64,000 nucleotides of DNA from Bacteroidota bacterium. Its GTDB lineage: Bacteria > Bacteroidota > Bacteroidia > UKL13-3. This document shows, one piece after another, positions 47,185 to 55,788 of this stretch (positions within the stretch are counted from its first letter, which is position 1; every line of letters starts with the position of its first letter). The notes under the pieces are model-generated. The model ran no database searches, was not told the origin of the DNA, and saw nothing but the letters and a program-made list of their open reading frames with translations. The DNA lies in NCBI GenBank assembly GCA_947460345.1, contig CANHGM010000010.1:33532-97531 (forward strand), read 5' to 3'. A program made the position numbers and the translations under genes.

Positions 47185-47868
47185 ATGCACGAAGAGAAAC
47201 ATTTTACAGGTTCAGAAATGGTTAGAGATGTGGTGATAGGAATGAGTGATGGATTAACAGTTCCTTTTGCTTTGGCAGCCGGATTAAGTGGTGCTGTAGA
47301 TAACAATAAAATTATTATTACTGCCGGTATTGCCGAAATTATAGCTGGAAGTATTGCTATGGGTTTGGGTGGCTATTTAGCTGCCAAAACAGAATATGAG
47401 CACTATGAAGCAGAACTAGCAAGAGAGTATGAAGAAATAGAAAGGGTACCAGAAAGAGAAATTGCCGAAACCAAAGAAATTTTTTCGGCTTATGGTTTAA
47501 GTGAAGAATCTGTAGATTCTATTGTAGCTGAATTATCCAAGAACAAAGACCATTGGGCAGAATTTATGATGAGGTACGAACTGGGATTAGAGAAGCCTGA
47601 AGTAAAAAGAGCTGCAAGAAGTGCTTTTAATATTGGTGTTTCTTATATCATCGGAGGGTTAATTCCTTTACTAGCATATATATTTACTGAATTGCCTGCA
47701 GATGGATTTATGATTTCGACTGTTACAACATTAATGGCATTGTTTATATTTGGTTTTGTGAAATCAAAAATCATTGGTCAACCTCCATTTAAAGGCGCCA
47801 TCAGGGTTTTAATTATAGGAGCTTTAGCAGCAGGTGTTGCCTATATTACAGGAAGATTATTTAATTAA
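47185..47868 (+). CDS. VIT1/CCC1-family iron/manganese transporter
   Basis: A 227-residue membrane protein of the family that includes plant VIT1 and yeast Ccc1, which move Fe2+ or Mn2+ out of the cytosol. 'VRDVVIGMSDGLTVPFALAAGLSGA' is the first helix with the metal-site Asp and Met. The cytoplasmic metal-binding hairpin is Glu-rich ('EYEEIERVPEREIAE', ~75-130), and the C-terminal membrane segments follow. It starts 3 bp after the DUF2520 gene, and the PepSY-like gene starts 6 bp after it, so the three form one operon. Confidence 0.9.
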   Translation: MHEEKHFTGSEMVRDVVIGMSDGLTVPFALAAGLSGAVDNNKIIITAGIAEIIAGSIAMGLGGYLAAKTEYEHYEAELAREYEEIERVPEREIAETKEIFSAYGLSEESVDSIVAELSKNKDHWAEFMMRYELGLEKPEVKRAARSAFNIGVSYIIGGLIPLLAYIFTELPADGFMISTVTTLMALFIFGFVKSKIIGQPPFKGAIRVLIIGALAAGVAYITGRLFN

Positions 47869-47874
47869 TAATTG

Positions 47875-48300
47875 ATGAGAAATTTCTATATAACTTTAGT
47901 TATATGTATACATTCAACTTTTATACAGGCACAAAAAAACATTCCATCTTTGGTATTAAATGCATTTAACAAACAATATATAGGTGCTACAGAAATAGAA
48001 TGGGAAAAAGAAAACGAACACACCTATGAAGTTACTTTTATTTTTAAAGGAGCTGACTATTCTGTAAACTATGACGATACAGGAAATTGGCTTGAAACAG
48101 AAGTTGATATTATATATTCTGAATTGCCTGAGAAAGTAAGATTAACCATAGAAGCGAATGAAAACATCAAATATATACAAGAAATAGCTAAAATAGAAAC
48201 AGCTAAAGGCGATATCTATTTTGAAGTTGATTTTAAAAACACTTTGCTACCTCTAAAAGAAAAATATTATTCAACTTTAGGTGTTGAATTAAAAAAATAA
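47875..48300 (+). CDS. Exported PepSY-like protein
   Basis: 141 residues with a signal peptide (MRNFYITLVICIHSTFIQAQ) and one or two PepSY-like (beta-lactamase-inhibitor-like) modules: 'VLNAFNKQYIGATEIEWEKEN', 'YEVTFIFKGADYSVNYDDTGNWLETE', and a second half 'EIAKIETAKGDIYFEVDF'. Such proteins are periplasmic, often next to metal or peptidase systems, and of unknown biochemical role. I use ATG 47875; TTG 47872 would add one residue. It is the last gene of the operon. Confidence 0.82.
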   Translation: MRNFYITLVICIHSTFIQAQKNIPSLVLNAFNKQYIGATEIEWEKENEHTYEVTFIFKGADYSVNYDDTGNWLETEVDIIYSELPEKVRLTIEANENIKYIQEIAKIETAKGDIYFEVDFKNTLLPLKEKYYSTLGVELKK

Positions 48301-48408
48301 CTATTTAAAAACTCATTTTTCTATTTTACCATTTTTTATATTTATCTTTAAATATATTATTTATCTTATTTTAAAACACTTACAAAGTAATTAAAATTTT
48401 ACTTTCTT

Positions 48409-48431
48409 ATATAATAGTATTACTATTATAT
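48409..48431. promoter_or_regulatory. 23-bp perfect palindrome, probable TetR operator
   Basis: Two 11-bp arms (ATATAATAGTA and its exact complement) flank a single central T at 48420. The right arm overlaps the first bases of the tetR -7 box (48427-48434). A dimeric TetR bound here would block the promoter, so autorepression of the whole export operon is the natural reading. Binding itself is inferred. Confidence 0.65.
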
Positions 48432-48434
48432 TTG
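48427..48434 (+). promoter_or_regulatory. -7 box of the tetR-export operon
   Basis: TATATTTG matches TAnnTTTG exactly and ends 17 bp before ATG 48452. It shares five bases with the 23-bp palindrome. Confidence 0.65.
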
Positions 48435-48451
48435 CACACAATACAATTACA

Positions 48452-49132
48452 ATGAAACATATACTAGCCAATTTAAAAATAAGCATTAGTAAAAATTTAT
48501 ATTTAACTGATCCCAATTCTAGTATTTTAGGTAGAAATATAATTTTAAACTCAATAGAAATTATAGATGAAATGGGGTTTGAGAAATTTACTTTTAAAAA
48601 ATTAGGAAATACTATAGAATCTCCAGAGGCATCTATATATAGATATTTTAAAAACAAAAACCAGCTTTTAACCTATTTAAACTCGTGGTATTGGAGTTAT
48701 ATGGAATATCAATTAGTATTTGAAACAACCAATATAGATTCGCCTGAAAAACGATTAGAAAAAGCTATTTTACTTATTACATCTAACAGTAAAGAATATA
48801 TAATTGATGGAATTAATCTCGCTAAAATACATAAAATATTAATTGCAGAATCAGCCAAGTCATATTTAACAAAAGATGTAGACAAAATAAATAAAGAAGG
48901 AGCATTCCAAAGTTATAAGCAATTCGTATCTAGAATTTCTGAGATTATTATTGAAATTAATCCCCAATATTTGTATCCTCAAATGCTTGTAACAACTATT
49001 ATAGAAGGAGCTCATTTGCAATCATTTTTTGCAGAACATTTACCTAGACTAACTAATAAGTTAAACACACCTAATTATATAACAACATTCTACACCAATC
49101 TTGCATTTTTATCAATAAAAGACAACAAATGA
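48452..49132 (+). CDS. TetR/AcrR-family transcriptional regulator
   Basis: 226 residues. The N-terminal DNA-binding domain spans about 25-72: 'RNIILNSIEIIDEMGFEKFTFKKLGNTIESPEASIYRYFKNKNQLL', with the recognition helix around SPEASIYRYF. The C-terminal ligand domain is helical and not classifiable by eye. The gene is first in an operon with an ABC protein, a HlyD adaptor and a TolC channel, and its stop overlaps the ABC start by 4 bp. The palindrome over its promoter points to autoregulation; the inducer is unknown. Confidence 0.92.
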   Translation: MKHILANLKISISKNLYLTDPNSSILGRNIILNSIEIIDEMGFEKFTFKKLGNTIESPEASIYRYFKNKNQLLTYLNSWYWSYMEYQLVFETTNIDSPEKRLEKAILLITSNSKEYIIDGINLAKIHKILIAESAKSYLTKDVDKINKEGAFQSYKQFVSRISEIIIEINPQYLYPQMLVTTIIEGAHLQSFFAEHLPRLTNKLNTPNYITTFYTNLAFLSIKDNK

Positions 49133-50784
49133 AAACACCATATCAAAGATTTTGGTTATTATTAAAACCAGATAAAAAGGAAATATCACAAATATATACA
49201 TATGCTTTTTTTAAAGGTGTGATAGCCCTCTCCTTACCCATAGGCATTCAATCCATTATAAATTTAATTCAAGGCGGAAGTGTTTCGGCTTCGTGGATGG
49301 TTCTTGTGTTTATAGTAACTTTAGGCATTGCATTAGGAGGCTATATGCAAATGATGCAAATGAGAATAACCGAAACCATTCAACAAAAAATATTCACCAG
49401 AGCTGCATTTGATTTTACCTATAGAATTCCGAAGTTGAAATTTGAAGAAATATATAAGCATTATACCCCTGAGTTAATGAATAGATTTTTTGATGTATTG
49501 ACTTTACAAAAAAGTCTGGCAAAAATTATCATTGATTTTCCAACTTCAATTCTTCAAATTGTTTTTGGTTTGATATTGTTATCACTCTATCATCCATTTT
49601 TTATCTTATTTAGTTTTTTACTAATTTCATTGGTTTACAGCATAATAAAGTTAACCAGTAAAAAAGGACTTGAAACAAGTTTAAACGAATCTAAATATAA
49701 ATACAAAGTTGTTTCATGGTTAGAAGAACTAGCAAGATCAAAAGATTCATTCAAACTGGCAGGTATCACACATTTACCAGAAGTAAAAACAGATGAGCGT
49801 GTTTCAGGTTATTTAGAATCAAGAGAAAATCATTTTACCGTATTAAAAAATCAATATAAATTTTTAATTATATTCAAAATTATTGTTGCTTTAGGTTTAT
49901 TAATTGCTGGAGGTTTATTGGTGCTTGACCAACAAATGAACATTGGACAATTTGTTGCTGCAGAAATTATTATATTATTGATTATAGACTCTACAGAAAA
50001 GATTATTTTAAATTTAGAAAATGTATTTGATATTTTTACTTCTTTAGAAAAAATAGGACAAGTGACTGATTTAGCTATAGACAATCCAACCCATCAATCA
50101 TCTTTAAATCACGACATTAAACAACCTATAAACGTTGAAGTTAAGGATTTATCTTTTACATACCCAGGTAGAACAAAATCAGTATTAGACAATATATGTT
50201 TTGATTTTAAAGCAAATAACAGTTACTGCATTACAGGTAATAATGGTTCAGGCAAATCAACACTCATACATTTAATTAGTTACTTATATCAACCAATTTC
50301 AGGTAGTGTGAGTATAAACAATTTCCCGATAGGCAACTATAATATATCTGAATTATATAAAGTAATTGGAAATGGGTTGGTTGAAGAATCTATATTTGAA
50401 GGAACATTAATTGAAAACATAACTTTAGGAAGAGATTTTATTAAAATAGAAGATGTGCAGTGGGCTATAGACAAAGTATATTTATCTGATTACGTAAAAG
50501 AACTTCCTTTGGGTTTAGATACCAATATTGATATATCAGGAAAAAAATTATCCAAAAGTTTAGTTCAAAGAATTATCATCGCTAGATGTATTGTTAATAA
50601 ACCCAAGTTAATATTACTAGAAAACCATTTAGATTTTATTGAAGAAATAGAACGAAATAAAATAATAGATTTTTTAACTGACAAATCAAATAACTGGACA
50701 TTAATCACCATTTCTAACGATCATTATTTACAACAAAAATCTGATACTGTTATCACGATGAAAGATGGTAAAATAGTGAATTAA
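49129..50784 (+). CDS. ABC exporter (fused membrane and ATPase domains) with degenerate ATPase motifs
   Basis: 551 residues. Residues ~1-300 form a six-helix exporter domain, without the N-terminal peptidase seen in bacteriocin exporters. The ATPase domain (~330-551) has a good Walker A, GNNGSGKS (370-377). The signature is LSKSL (474-478) instead of LSGGQ, Walker B reads LILLEN (494-499) so the Asp is Glu and the catalytic Glu is Asn, and the switch region is ISNDH rather than xTHR. If it works as a homodimer, ATP hydrolysis should be weak or absent. It is in operon with TetR, HlyD and TolC genes, a type I secretion-like set. The cargo is unknown. Confidence 0.88.
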   Translation: MKTPYQRFWLLLKPDKKEISQIYTYAFFKGVIALSLPIGIQSIINLIQGGSVSASWMVLVFIVTLGIALGGYMQMMQMRITETIQQKIFTRAAFDFTYRIPKLKFEEIYKHYTPELMNRFFDVLTLQKSLAKIIIDFPTSILQIVFGLILLSLYHPFFILFSFLLISLVYSIIKLTSKKGLETSLNESKYKYKVVSWLEELARSKDSFKLAGITHLPEVKTDERVSGYLESRENHFTVLKNQYKFLIIFKIIVALGLLIAGGLLVLDQQMNIGQFVAAEIIILLIIDSTEKIILNLENVFDIFTSLEKIGQVTDLAIDNPTHQSSLNHDIKQPINVEVKDLSFTYPGRTKSVLDNICFDFKANNSYCITGNNGSGKSTLIHLISYLYQPISGSVSINNFPIGNYNISELYKVIGNGLVEESIFEGTLIENITLGRDFIKIEDVQWAIDKVYLSDYVKELPLGLDTNIDISGKKLSKSLVQRIIIARCIVNKPKLILLENHLDFIEEIERNKIIDFLTDKSNNWTLITISNDHYLQQKSDTVITMKDGKIVN

Positions 50785-50799
50785 TAAAAATATATACAC

Positions 50800-52164
50800 A
50801 TGTTAAATATTACACAAAATTCTATAAAAGGCAAATTTAATATAGAAACATTAGAGTCATTTAAAATTTTAGGTACAAGAAATCACAGTAAAAAATTAAT
50901 AAAAGTATTATATGCTATGGGAGTATTATTACTGATTATTATTTTTTTGCCATGGACACAAAACATCAGATCTAATGCAAGGGTTACAGCCTTAAAACCT
51001 GACCAACGCCCACAAACCATACATTCAATAATTGCAGGCAGGATTGAGAAATGGTATGTACAAGAAGGACAATATGTAAACAGAGGAGACACCATTTTAT
51101 TTATAAGTGAAACAAAAGAAGAGTATTTAGATCCAAACTTGGTTGGCAATATAGAACAACAAATTAAATCAAAAGAGTTTGCCGTAAAATCATATATGGA
51201 AAAAGTAAAAGCAAATGACAACCAAATTGATGCTATTAACAACTCAAGAAGATTGAAATTTGATCAAGCTAAAAACAAACTTATACAAACAAAGTTAAAA
51301 GTGCAAAACGATAGTATTGAATTATCAGCATCACAACTAAATTATAAAATTGGCAAAGACCAGCTGGTTAGGATGGAACAAATGTATAAAGAAGGTTTAA
51401 AATCGTTAACAGATTTAGAAACACGCAGGTTGAAGCTACAAGAATTACAAGCAAAAGTAAATTCACAAGAAAACAAATATTTAAGCAGTAAAAATGAAGA
51501 AATAAATGCAACTATAGAGTTACAAAGTATCAATGCAGAATATAGAGATAAGATAGCTAAATCAGAATCAGATAAGTTTGCCACTCTATCAAATATGTAT
51601 GATGCAGAAGCTACTGTTTCTAAACTTCAAAATCAATATACAAATTACAGCATCAGGTCAGGTATGTATTATATATTAGCCCCACAAGATGGATATATAA
51701 CCCAAGCCATAAAATCAGGCATTGGTGAAACCATTAAAGAAGGTGCAGAAATTATAAGCATTATGCCATCTGATTTTGAGTTGGCTGTTGAAATGTTTGT
51801 AAATCCAATGGATATTCCTTTATTAGAAATAAACCAACATGTTCAGATTCAATTTGATGGTTGGCCTTCAGTTATATTTTCTGGTTGGCCTGGAATATCA
51901 TACGGAACCTATGGAGGTAAAATTGTTGCCATTGATAATTTTATAAGTGAAAACGGAAAATACAGAGTACTACTTTCTCATGACAAAAACTATCCTAGTT
52001 GGCCAAAAGAAATTAGACTTGGAGCCGGTGCTACTACTATGACTTTGCTAAAAGAAGTTCCTGTTTGGTATGAACTGTGGAGACAAATAAATGGCTTCCC
52101 GGCTGATTATTATAAGAAACAACCTACTAAATCTAATAAAGCAAAAAATGAAACTAAAAAGTAA
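50800..52164 (+). CDS. HlyD-family membrane fusion protein
   Basis: 454 residues. One N-terminal membrane helix (~38-58, LIKVLYAMGVLLLIIIFLPW), then a lipoyl half-motif ('IIAGRIEKWYVQEGQYVNRGDTILFIS'). A long coiled-coil hairpin of about 190 residues follows, with Lys/Glu/Asn-rich heptads, then the second lipoyl half ('ILAPQDGYITQAIKSGIGETIKEGAEIISIMPS') and a beta-domain. It bridges the ABC exporter at 49129 and the TolC channel that overlaps its last 17 bp. The 15-bp spacer from the ABC gene is consistent with one transcript. Confidence 0.93.
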   Translation: MLNITQNSIKGKFNIETLESFKILGTRNHSKKLIKVLYAMGVLLLIIIFLPWTQNIRSNARVTALKPDQRPQTIHSIIAGRIEKWYVQEGQYVNRGDTILFISETKEEYLDPNLVGNIEQQIKSKEFAVKSYMEKVKANDNQIDAINNSRRLKFDQAKNKLIQTKLKVQNDSIELSASQLNYKIGKDQLVRMEQMYKEGLKSLTDLETRRLKLQELQAKVNSQENKYLSSKNEEINATIELQSINAEYRDKIAKSESDKFATLSNMYDAEATVSKLQNQYTNYSIRSGMYYILAPQDGYITQAIKSGIGETIKEGAEIISIMPSDFELAVEMFVNPMDIPLLEINQHVQIQFDGWPSVIFSGWPGISYGTYGGKIVAIDNFISENGKYRVLLSHDKNYPSWPKEIRLGAGATTMTLLKEVPVWYELWRQINGFPADYYKKQPTKSNKAKNETKK

Positions 52165-53557
52165 TATATATATAAGTGTTTTTTTGTTTTTTTGGTTAAC
52201 CTCTATTGATGCTCAAACAGATACTTCGTTCAAATTGAATTTCAATAAGTTTATGATAATGGTTAAACAAAACCACCCCATTATAAAACAAGCTCAATTA
52301 CTTTTAAAAACTGCAGATGCAAGCACACTTGCTGCTTATGGAAACTTTGACCCAAAAGTGTTTTATGATTTAGACAATAAAACATTTAACGCTAAAAATT
52401 ATTATCAAATAAGTAATGGTGGTTTTAAAATACCTACATGGTTTGGTTTAGAAATAAAAGGAGGAATTGAAAACAACAACGGTGTATACTTAAATCCTGA
52501 AAGAACCACTCCTTACAACGGTTTAATCTATACTCAACTATCATTACCCTTAGTTCAAGGCCTTGTTATTGACGAAAGAAGAGCTACTTTAAAACAAGCC
52601 AAAATTTTTAAAGAACAATCAGTTTTTGACCAAATAAATATACTAAATGATATTTTATATAAAGCCGGAAAAACTTATTGGGATTGGTATTTTTCATATT
52701 TGAATGTTCAAATTTATCAAAATGCTATCACATTGAGCGAAACCAGGTTTGATGCTGTGAAACAGACTTTGATATTGGGCGACAAATCGGCTATTGATAG
52801 TGTTGAAGCATTGATACAACTTCAAGACCGTAGATTAAATTTACAACAGGCCCTTTTAGATTACAATTCAAAATCTCTTTTTTTATCTAACTATATATGG
52901 TTAGATGAGAACACACCTTTAGAAATTACAGATAAAACAACTCCAGAAGAAAATTATTTCACTAATGAAACAAGTAAAACTGTTGAATTTAAAATATCCA
53001 AATTAGATAGTTTTATATATATACATCCCAATTTAAAAGTATATGAATTTAAACTAAAGCAACTAGATGTTGAAAAGAGATTTAAACAAGAAAAACTTAA
53101 ACCCAATGTATTAATTAATTATAGTCCATTGAGTAGTGTATCTAACTTAAACTACAATAGCAATAACTACAAATGGGGAGTGAGTTTTGGTTACTCATTA
53201 TTTTTAAGAAAAGAAAGAGCTGATTTGCAGATAACTAAAATTAAAATTCAAAATGTTGCTTATGAAAATTTAAACAAGCGAAATGAACTAACAAATAAAA
53301 TTAAAGCAACTGTATATGAGTTTAAAAGTTATCAAAACCAAGTAGAGATATATACCAAGAATGTAAAAAATTATGAGAAACTTTGGGAATCGGAAAGGCG
53401 GTTATTTGATTCAGGTGAAAGTTCTTTATTTATGATAAACAGTAGAGAAACTAGTTATATCAATGCACAATTAAAGTTAAATGAGTTGTTAAACAAAAAC
53501 CAACAATCTATTTTAGGTATTGATTTTATACTAGGTATACTTCAATCAAAATATTAA
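52148..53557 (+). CDS. TolC-family outer membrane channel
   Basis: 469 residues from ATG 52148, whose first 20 residues (MKLKSNIYISVFLFFWLTSI) form a signal peptide; the longer frame from 52091 would bury it. Two repeated helical hairpin regions are visible: 'FNKFMIMVKQNHPIIKQAQLLLKTADA' with 'KAGKTYWDWYFSYLNVQIYQNA', and 'FIYIHPNLKVYEFKLKQLDVEKRFKQEKLKPNV' with the C-terminal helices, the TolC duplication. It overlaps the HlyD gene by 17 bp. It completes the export path across the outer membrane. Confidence 0.9.
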   Translation: MKLKSNIYISVFLFFWLTSIDAQTDTSFKLNFNKFMIMVKQNHPIIKQAQLLLKTADASTLAAYGNFDPKVFYDLDNKTFNAKNYYQISNGGFKIPTWFGLEIKGGIENNNGVYLNPERTTPYNGLIYTQLSLPLVQGLVIDERRATLKQAKIFKEQSVFDQINILNDILYKAGKTYWDWYFSYLNVQIYQNAITLSETRFDAVKQTLILGDKSAIDSVEALIQLQDRRLNLQQALLDYNSKSLFLSNYIWLDENTPLEITDKTTPEENYFTNETSKTVEFKISKLDSFIYIHPNLKVYEFKLKQLDVEKRFKQEKLKPNVLINYSPLSSVSNLNYNSNNYKWGVSFGYSLFLRKERADLQITKIKIQNVAYENLNKRNELTNKIKATVYEFKSYQNQVEIYTKNVKNYEKLWESERRLFDSGESSLFMINSRETSYINAQLKLNELLNKNQQSILGIDFILGILQSKY

Positions 53558-53742
53558 AGCGATTCTTATTAAAGTCAAAACCAAATACTCAAGTTATAAA
53601 GCAATAATATATATTTCTAATTTTAAAGCTTCTACTTTATTACTCACTTACTAATAAAATAAATTTAGTATTGATTTAATTAAAACCTAAACGCAGTTTT
53701 TTTTGTTATACAAACGCACTTTTTTAGTGATGTATAGTCACA

Positions 53743-53750
53743 TATATTTG
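53743..53750 (+). promoter_or_regulatory. -7 box for trxB
   Basis: TATATTTG, exact match, ends 23 bp before ATG 53774. The sequence TTTTTTAG near 53720 is a possible -33 element. Confidence 0.6.
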
Positions 53751-53773
53751 CACATCAATTTTAAAAAACAAAC

Positions 53774-54712
53774 ATGGAACATATAGAATGCTTAATTATT
53801 GGTTCAGGTCCGGCTGGGTATACAGCTGCTATATATGCTGCAAGAGCAGATATGAAACCAGTGATGTATGAAGGAATGCAACCGGGCGGTCAATTAACTA
53901 TCACCACCGAAGTTGAAAATTATCCAGGATATCCTGATGGTATAGAAGGTCCTCATATGATGGAATTATTCAAAAAACAAGCCGTTAGGCTGGGAACAGA
54001 TGTACGATTTGGTATGGTTACCTCAGTTGATTTTTCATTAGGTAAACCTCCATATAAAGTGATAGTGGATGAAACTACAGAAATATTAGCGGAAACTGTT
54101 ATCATTTCAACTGGAGCTTCAGCTAAATGGCTTGGATTGCCTAGTGAACAAAGATTAAATGGTGGAGGGGTATCAGCTTGTGCTGTTTGTGATGGTTTCT
54201 TTTATAGAGGAAAAGATGTTGCCATTGTAGGAGCTGGTGATACTGCATGTGAAGAAGCATCGTATTTATCTAAAATATGTTCTAAAGTGACCATGATTGT
54301 TAGAAAAGATACTTTTAGAGCTTCTAAAGCTATGCAACACAGAGTTTTGAATACACCCAACATAGAGGTTCTTTTTAACAGTGAAACAGATGAAATTTTA
54401 GGAGACCAAGTAGTAGAAGCAGTTAGGGTTAAAAATACTGCAACAGGTGAATTAAAAGAAGTGTCAATTACAGGTTTCTTTGTAGCTATTGGTCATACCC
54501 CCAACACAGCTATTTTTAAGCCATGGATAAGCATGGATGAAACTGGATATATATTGACTACCCCTGGTACATCTAAAACCAATGTAGAAGGAGTTTTTGC
54601 ATGTGGTGATGCTCAAGATAAAGTTTACCGTCAAGCTATAACGGCTGCAGGAACTGGTTGTATGGCTGCTCTGGATGCCGAAAGATATTTGGCAGCTAAA
54701 AAAGATATATAG
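53774..54712 (+). CDS. trxB: Thioredoxin-disulfide reductase
   Basis: NADPH-dependent flavoenzyme that reduces thioredoxin (trxA at 5774). 312 residues with FAD motif GSGPAGYTAAIYAARA (11-26), redox-active CAVC (136-139), NADPH motif 'VAIVGAGDTACEEASYL' and the C-terminal FAD contact GVFACGDAQD. Standard low-molecular-weight reductase layout. A strong terminator follows 17 bp after the stop, so it is a one-gene transcript. Confidence 0.98.
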   Translation: MEHIECLIIGSGPAGYTAAIYAARADMKPVMYEGMQPGGQLTITTEVENYPGYPDGIEGPHMMELFKKQAVRLGTDVRFGMVTSVDFSLGKPPYKVIVDETTEILAETVIISTGASAKWLGLPSEQRLNGGGVSACAVCDGFFYRGKDVAIVGAGDTACEEASYLSKICSKVTMIVRKDTFRASKAMQHRVLNTPNIEVLFNSETDEILGDQVVEAVRVKNTATGELKEVSITGFFVAIGHTPNTAIFKPWISMDETGYILTTPGTSKTNVEGVFACGDAQDKVYRQAITAAGTGCMAALDAERYLAAKKDI

Positions 54713-54728
54713 ATTACATATAATGTAT

Positions 54729-54762
54729 AAAAAAACCTGGCTCATACGAGCTAGGTTTTTTT
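54729..54762 (+). terminator. Rho-independent terminator after trxB
   Basis: A 14-bp stem (A-run, CCT, a G-U wobble, then GCTC pairing with GAGC) around the loop ATAC, ending in a T-run. It could act on both strands because the left arm begins with an A-run. Confidence 0.9.
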
Positions 54763-54781
54763 ATGTCATTTAAGTGATAAT

Positions 54782-54990
54782 TTAGATAAATAATATTAAG
54801 AGTAATATAATAATGATGAGGGCTCCGGCTGAAATATAAAGCCCTCCCCCACTAAGTTTCATTTTCTTTTCAATAGATTTAACTTCTTTTTTGAGTTTAT
54901 TTTTTTCGACAGAATTTAAACATTTGTTATGCTTGATACAAACAACATTGACAACAAAGTGATAAATCCTATAAAGTTATTTTTTTTCAT
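54782..54990 (-). pseudogene. Small membrane-protein gene, apparently frameshifted
   Basis: ATG 54990 opens a signal-peptide-like segment (MKKNNFIGFITLLSMLFVSS) that stops after 24 codons. In a different frame the strand continues as LNSVEKNKLKKEVKSIEKKM, a charged coil, then KLSGGGLYISAGALIIIILLLILFI, a clean C-terminal membrane helix with the stop at 54782. Together they would make a ~70-residue exported membrane protein of the sort common in Bacteroidota. One indel near 54915-54925 would join them. Alternatively only the second half is translated from an unseen start. Region 54763-55135 holds nothing else I can support. Confidence 0.4.
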
Positions 54991-55135
54991 GGGTATATTT
55001 TTATTAAAGTGAACTTTTTATTCACTCAACAATATTGCACCCTTTAGAACATTTTAAAGTTATACAATTTAATAAATATATATTAAAATTCTTCTAACCG
55101 TTTCTTAAAAAAAGTAACCTATTATGAAAAATAAA

Positions 55136-55783
55136 TTATACAGTTTTTAATTGCTTTTCAAAATATTTACAGAAATGAGTCCAAGGACAAGTGTCGCATT
55201 TCGGACTTCTGGCAAGACATATATATCTTCCATGTAAAATAAGCCAGTGATGGGCTTTTGGTATGATATCGTCAGGTATATGTTTGATCAGTTGCTGTTC
55301 GGTTTGCAAAGGGTTTTTGGCTCCTCTAGTGAGGCCTAACCTTGCTGAAACTCTATATACATGTGTGTCAACAGCCATGGTTGGTTTGTTATAAATAACA
55401 GAAGCAATTACATTGGCGGTTTTTCTTCCTACACCGGGCATTTTAACTAATTCATCTACAGTTGCAGGAACAATATCTTTAAATTCTTGATGTAGCATTT
55501 GAGCCATCCCTATTAAATTTTTAGTTTTATTGTTAGGGTAACTCACAGTTTTTATATATGGAAATAATGTATCAAAATCAGTTGCCGCTAATGATTGAGC
55601 ATCAGGAAAGTCTCTAAATATAGCTGGAGTAACTAAATTTATTCTCTTATCTGTACATTGGGCTGACAGGATAACAGCCACTAACAACTCATACGGGTTA
55701 GTGTAATTTAATTCCGTTTCTGCTTCTGCATGATGCAACAAATTATAGGAAATAAAATGCTCGTATCTTTCTTTTAGAAGCAT
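55136..55783 (-). CDS. nth: Endonuclease III
   Basis: DNA glycosylase/AP lyase for oxidised pyrimidines. 215 residues with the helix-hairpin-helix 'LVKMPGVGRKTANVI' containing the catalytic Lys, the catalytic Asp in 'MAVDTHVYR', and the [4Fe-4S] ligands in the pattern C-x6-C-x2-C-x5-C near the C-terminus (CLARSPKC, CDTC, CPWTHFC). It starts 5 bp after the 3-hydroxyacyl-CoA dehydrogenase-like gene, so they are co-transcribed. Confidence 0.97.
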   Translation of the reverse strand: MLLKERYEHFISYNLLHHAEAETELNYTNPYELLVAVILSAQCTDKRINLVTPAIFRDFPDAQSLAATDFDTLFPYIKTVSYPNNKTKNLIGMAQMLHQEFKDIVPATVDELVKMPGVGRKTANVIASVIYNKPTMAVDTHVYRVSARLGLTRGAKNPLQTEQQLIKHIPDDIIPKAHHWLILHGRYICLARSPKCDTCPWTHFCKYFEKQLKTV

Positions 55784-55788
55784 ATATA

